From Pelagomonas calceolata (taxonomy: Eukaryota; Sar; Pelagophyceae; Pelagomonadales; Pelagomonadaceae): 64,000 nucleotides of DNA. The stretch spans positions 3,844,001 to 3,908,000 of the forward strand of contig CAKKNE010000004.1 of assembly GCA_918797485.1 (NCBI GenBank). The letters are read 5' to 3'. Positions within the stretch are counted from its first letter, which is position 1. Each line of letters starts with the position of its first letter. The notes beneath the pieces were generated by a model. It had not been told where the DNA came from, did no database searches, and worked only from the letters and a program-made list of their open reading frames with translations. A program made the position numbers and the translations under genes. Positions 61,869 to 64,000 of this stretch are shown piece after piece.

Positions 61869-62108
61869 AATCACAAAGCAGCAGCAAAAAAAGGCCGAGC
61901 CGACCGCTGTGTTAACGCAGCGATCGGCAGACGCAGTCGAGGAGTTCGCTTCTCTAGCATCTGTCCTCTCCCGAAGCCCGTCGCTCCGGTGTGAGCCGCC
62001 GCAGTTTGCATTCGCAGCTCCTAGCTGGTGCGCCTAGGCTCTGTCCGAGCGGCACCAGGCGTCACCCTGGCGAGCCAACGCCGCGGCGCCGCCGCACAGA
62101 ACACGGCC

Positions 62109-63053
62109 ATGGCCGAGGAGGGCCGCGCGAGCCCGCCGACGAACGCCATCGGCGGCTGGAATCCGTTGGACAGCTCCGAGCTGCCGTCGTGGGACTCGAT
62201 CGCGTCGGCGACGCAGCGCGGTCTCGACGCGGCCGCCGCGCGCGCGGCCGAAGCTAAACAGAAGTCGCTGGAGCTGACCGCGACGGCGCGCGAGAACTTG
62301 TCTCCGCACCTCGCGAAGCTCGACGAGGCGACGGCGTCGGCGCGGACGCGGATCGCCGAGGACGCCTCGAACCTCGGGCGGCAGCTCTCGACAGCCTTCA
62401 CGCCACCTGCACAAGACGTGGAGAACCCTACCGTGGAGGACGAGAGCGGCGAGCAACCGGCGTCGTGGTGGGCCTCGCAGCCGCCGCAGGAAGGCGAGGA
62501 AAACGCGTCTCTGTTAGATAAAATGTCGTCCTTCGCGTCGGAGACGGGCAACAAATTGGCCGGGTCCTTCAAGGACGCGACGGAGGACCGCCAGGAGTGC
62601 GGCCTGACGCGGACGCAGCGGTTCCGGTGGTACGTCATCCTGTTAGGTGTTTCCACGCTGTTCTTCGGGCTGGCCTTGCAGTTCATCCCTTTGGCCGTCA
62701 TCAAACCGACGAAATTTGCGAGTGCGTTCTGCATCGGCACGATCTGCTCCGTGGCAGCAAAATTTATGCTCAATGGACCGAGGACGCAACTGCGGCTCAT
62801 GGTCGAGTGGCGCAAGCTGCCCTACTCGCTGGCGCTCGTCGCGTCGACGCTGCTTACTTTATATGCGTGCTTCGTGCTCGGCAACTTTTTCCTGGTCGTC
62901 GTCGCGTCGGCGTCGCAAGTTTGTGCATTACTGTACTACCTGTTCGGTGACACGCCGGGCGGCATCGCCGGCGTGAAGTTTCTGGGGAGGGTCATCGTGA
63001 AGACTTTTAGATTGATCCTGTCGCCGTGTATTGCTGCACTAAATGGTGATTGA
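62109..63053 (+). CDS. SFT2/GOT1-like vesicle transport membrane protein
   Basis: About 314 residues. The N-terminal 175 are cytosolic, Ala/Asp/Ser-rich and partly helical (AAAARAAEAKQKSLELTATA). Four TM helices follow: WYVILLGVSTLFFGLALQFI, SAFCIGTICSVAAKFMLNGP, LPYSLALVASTLLTLYACFV and FLVVVASASQVCALLYYLFG, with the F-W/R-Y pre-TM and final F-G-D-T-P/G-G typical of SFT2. SFT2 acts in fusion of endosome-derived vesicles with the Golgi. The start ATG 62109 has a good context (GCCATGG). It ends 22 bp before the stop of the convergent TPR gene. Confidence 0.8.
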   Translation: MAEEGRASPPTNAIGGWNPLDSSELPSWDSIASATQRGLDAAAARAAEAKQKSLELTATARENLSPHLAKLDEATASARTRIAEDASNLGRQLSTAFTPPAQDVENPTVEDESGEQPASWWASQPPQEGEENASLLDKMSSFASETGNKLAGSFKDATEDRQECGLTRTQRFRWYVILLGVSTLFFGLALQFIPLAVIKPTKFASAFCIGTICSVAAKFMLNGPRTQLRLMVEWRKLPYSLALVASTLLTLYACFVLGNFFLVVVASASQVCALLYYLFGDTPGGIAGVKFLGRVIVKTFRLILSPCIAALNGD

Positions 63054-63075
63054 TATATTATACTTCTACGTAGTA

Positions 63076-63692
63076 TTAAGCCTGAGACCTGAAATCAGGT
63101 TCCTCCCCATACCTGTTACGGAGGTCGATGGTATAGCGAATCATCCGTGCGAACGTGATATGGACTTTGAAACTCTCTATCGCCGGGTGTGCCGGGCCCA
63201 GAATCCTCTTCGCCGCCTGGGCGTTATCTTTGAGTATAGCCACAGCCTCTACAATATCGCCTCGGGAAGAGACTGGGTTTCTATAGATGGCCTGACCGAG
63301 GCTCAAGTAGAGCCTTAGGGTCACTTCGTGGGCAGAACCGAGCACGCGCTCCACCAGTGGTAGATGCGCGCGCAGCAAGGACTCCACCTCCACAAATTGA
63401 CGTTGAAGGAGAAGTGAGTCCGTTAATCCGTTGAGTGCGGAGCCAGTCCGTATTGCATCGGATCTACTGAAACGAGCGTAATGTGCCTCACCGTAAAGCT
63501 CCTCCGTCATCGTAAAGGTCTCGCGATGCATTTTCAGGGCTTCGGCATCTCGGCGCAACAGAGAGAGACAGAACGCGATATTTGTGCGCGACTGCACTCT
63601 GTCGAGCAGTAGCGAGTCTCACATCGCACACAAGATGGGATGTCGTCGTGGGTTAGTGGCGCGGCGCACGCTGCACAATGGAGGAGGTCCAT
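63076..63692 (-). pseudogene. Truncated MYND-TPR family gene with a frame change
   Basis: An N-terminal MYND half (MDLLHCAACAAPLTHDDIPS then CVRCETRYCSTEC) begins at ATG 63692 and then shifts frame near 63608. In the second frame a kinesin-light-chain-like TPR region follows directly (VQSRTNIAFCLSLLRRDAEA, ALNGLTDSLLLQRQFVEVES, LVERVLGSAHEVTLRLYLSL, AVAILKDNAQAAKRILGPAH). Relatives in pelagophytes place a long middle region between the two, so this copy looks internally deleted at a junction shared by TGCAGTCG, and its second half has no ATG. Codon use is A/T-rich like the other MYND gene. It may be a pseudogene or a rare frame-shifted product. Confidence 0.55.
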
Positions 63693-63848
63693 CTCAGACT
63701 GGTACTGGGATAAATGGGCGATCAGACCGCGAGCAAAAGCGATCGAGTCGTCCTGTAAAACCCGTTTTAATCGCGCACACGCGACGCGCGCAATGCTCTG
63801 CTCGGCACCGTAACACAGAAAAATACTACTCGTCACAATTTATACAAG

Positions 63849-64000
63849 TCACCGTGGTAAGCGGATCGTTTCGAGCGCAGCCGCGGGGTCGTCGCTCTCG
63901 AGGGCCTCGAGCATCTTCGTCATCAACGCCTTCTGGCCGATTCGATAGGTCAGCGCGTGGAAGAGCCGTACCGATTCCACCCGCCACTCTCCGTAGCCTA
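63849..64000 (-). CDS. C-terminal end of an unidentified protein (partial)
   Basis: An open frame runs from the right edge to TGA at 63849: VRLFHALTYRIGQKALMTKM then LEALESDDPAAALETIRLPR. Composition is helical and protein-like. Too little is present to name it. It is same-strand with the MYND-TPR fragment, 157 bp upstream of that gene's start. Confidence 0.35.
   Translation of the reverse strand, partial: GYGEWRVESVRLFHALTYRIGQKALMTKMLEALESDDPAAALETIRLPR

Noticed and set aside
1-64000. tRNA, rRNA, CRISPR, retroelement or virus-like genes
   Set aside because: No cloverleaf box sequences, regular repeat-spacer array, reverse transcriptase, integrase or capsid-like protein was seen on either strand.

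Overview
The window looks like nuclear DNA of a small heterokont alga, most likely a pelagophyte close to Aureococcus or Pelagomonas. The evidence is very high GC, mostly intron-poor genes, eukaryotic products (MED6, WDR12/Ytm1, UBL5/Hub1, FAM135, condensin CAP-G, VMA12, SFT2, CIA30, BART domain), and many N-terminal presequences with the hydrophobic stretch plus ASAFAP-like A-F/A-L-x-P step used for import into secondary red plastids. The species is inferred. About 46 genes are described. I saw no rRNA, tRNA, CRISPR array, retroelement or virus-like element.

Layout: genes alternate in direction, giving 17 divergent (head-to-head) gaps and many convergent pairs whose stop codons lie 10-70 bp apart or overlap. 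From left to right: amino-acid transporter (cut by the left edge), plastid EF-P, SpoU methyltransferase, MED6, a SAM methyltransferase, a plastid class-3 lipase, WDR12, a plastid membrane protein, an aquaporin, a rhomboid, two tandem paralogues of unknown family, FAM135, a CAP/PR-1 protein, a plastid coiled-coil protein, a nucleotide-sugar transporter, a GST, VMA12, an F-box-like protein, citramalate synthase, Hub1, a sulfotransferase-like protein, a SHOCT-like protein, a HEAT-repeat protein with a frame break, CIA30, a PhnN-NRK fusion kinase, formiminotransferase, a Golgi GlcNAc-transferase, a tiny membrane protein overlapping a sulfotransferase, a second larger rhomboid, a BART protein, a plastid LON-domain protein, a MYND protein, plastid EngB, a membrane cyclophilin, a PH protein, CAP-G with a SAP domain, an EEF1A-methyltransferase-like protein, RMDN-like TPR protein, a RecA-like protein, a giant EF-hand/cNMP/pseudo-5'-nucleotidase protein, SFT2, and a truncated MYND-TPR gene.

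Two repeated systems stand out. First, most introns here are introner elements, short non-autonomous DNA-transposon-like units. Good copies start CTGTGTGGAAATCAA, end TTGATTTCCACACAG, carry an ACGCCATCGACG core, and are flanked by 8-bp target-site duplications (TSDs). The intron is one TSD copy plus the element: the donor GT or GC comes from the TSD and the acceptor AG from the element, so splicing restores the pre-insertion exon. Eight reading-frame-supported cases are seen in seven genes, plus a weaker ninth and an intergenic copy.

Second, a 22-24 bp near-palindrome (CTAGTGTNTTACA, about 3 nt, then CGCTAGC) occurs 13 times, always upstream of a start codon, and in 11 of the 17 divergent gaps. 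It looks like a bidirectional-promoter element that I do not recognise from the literature.
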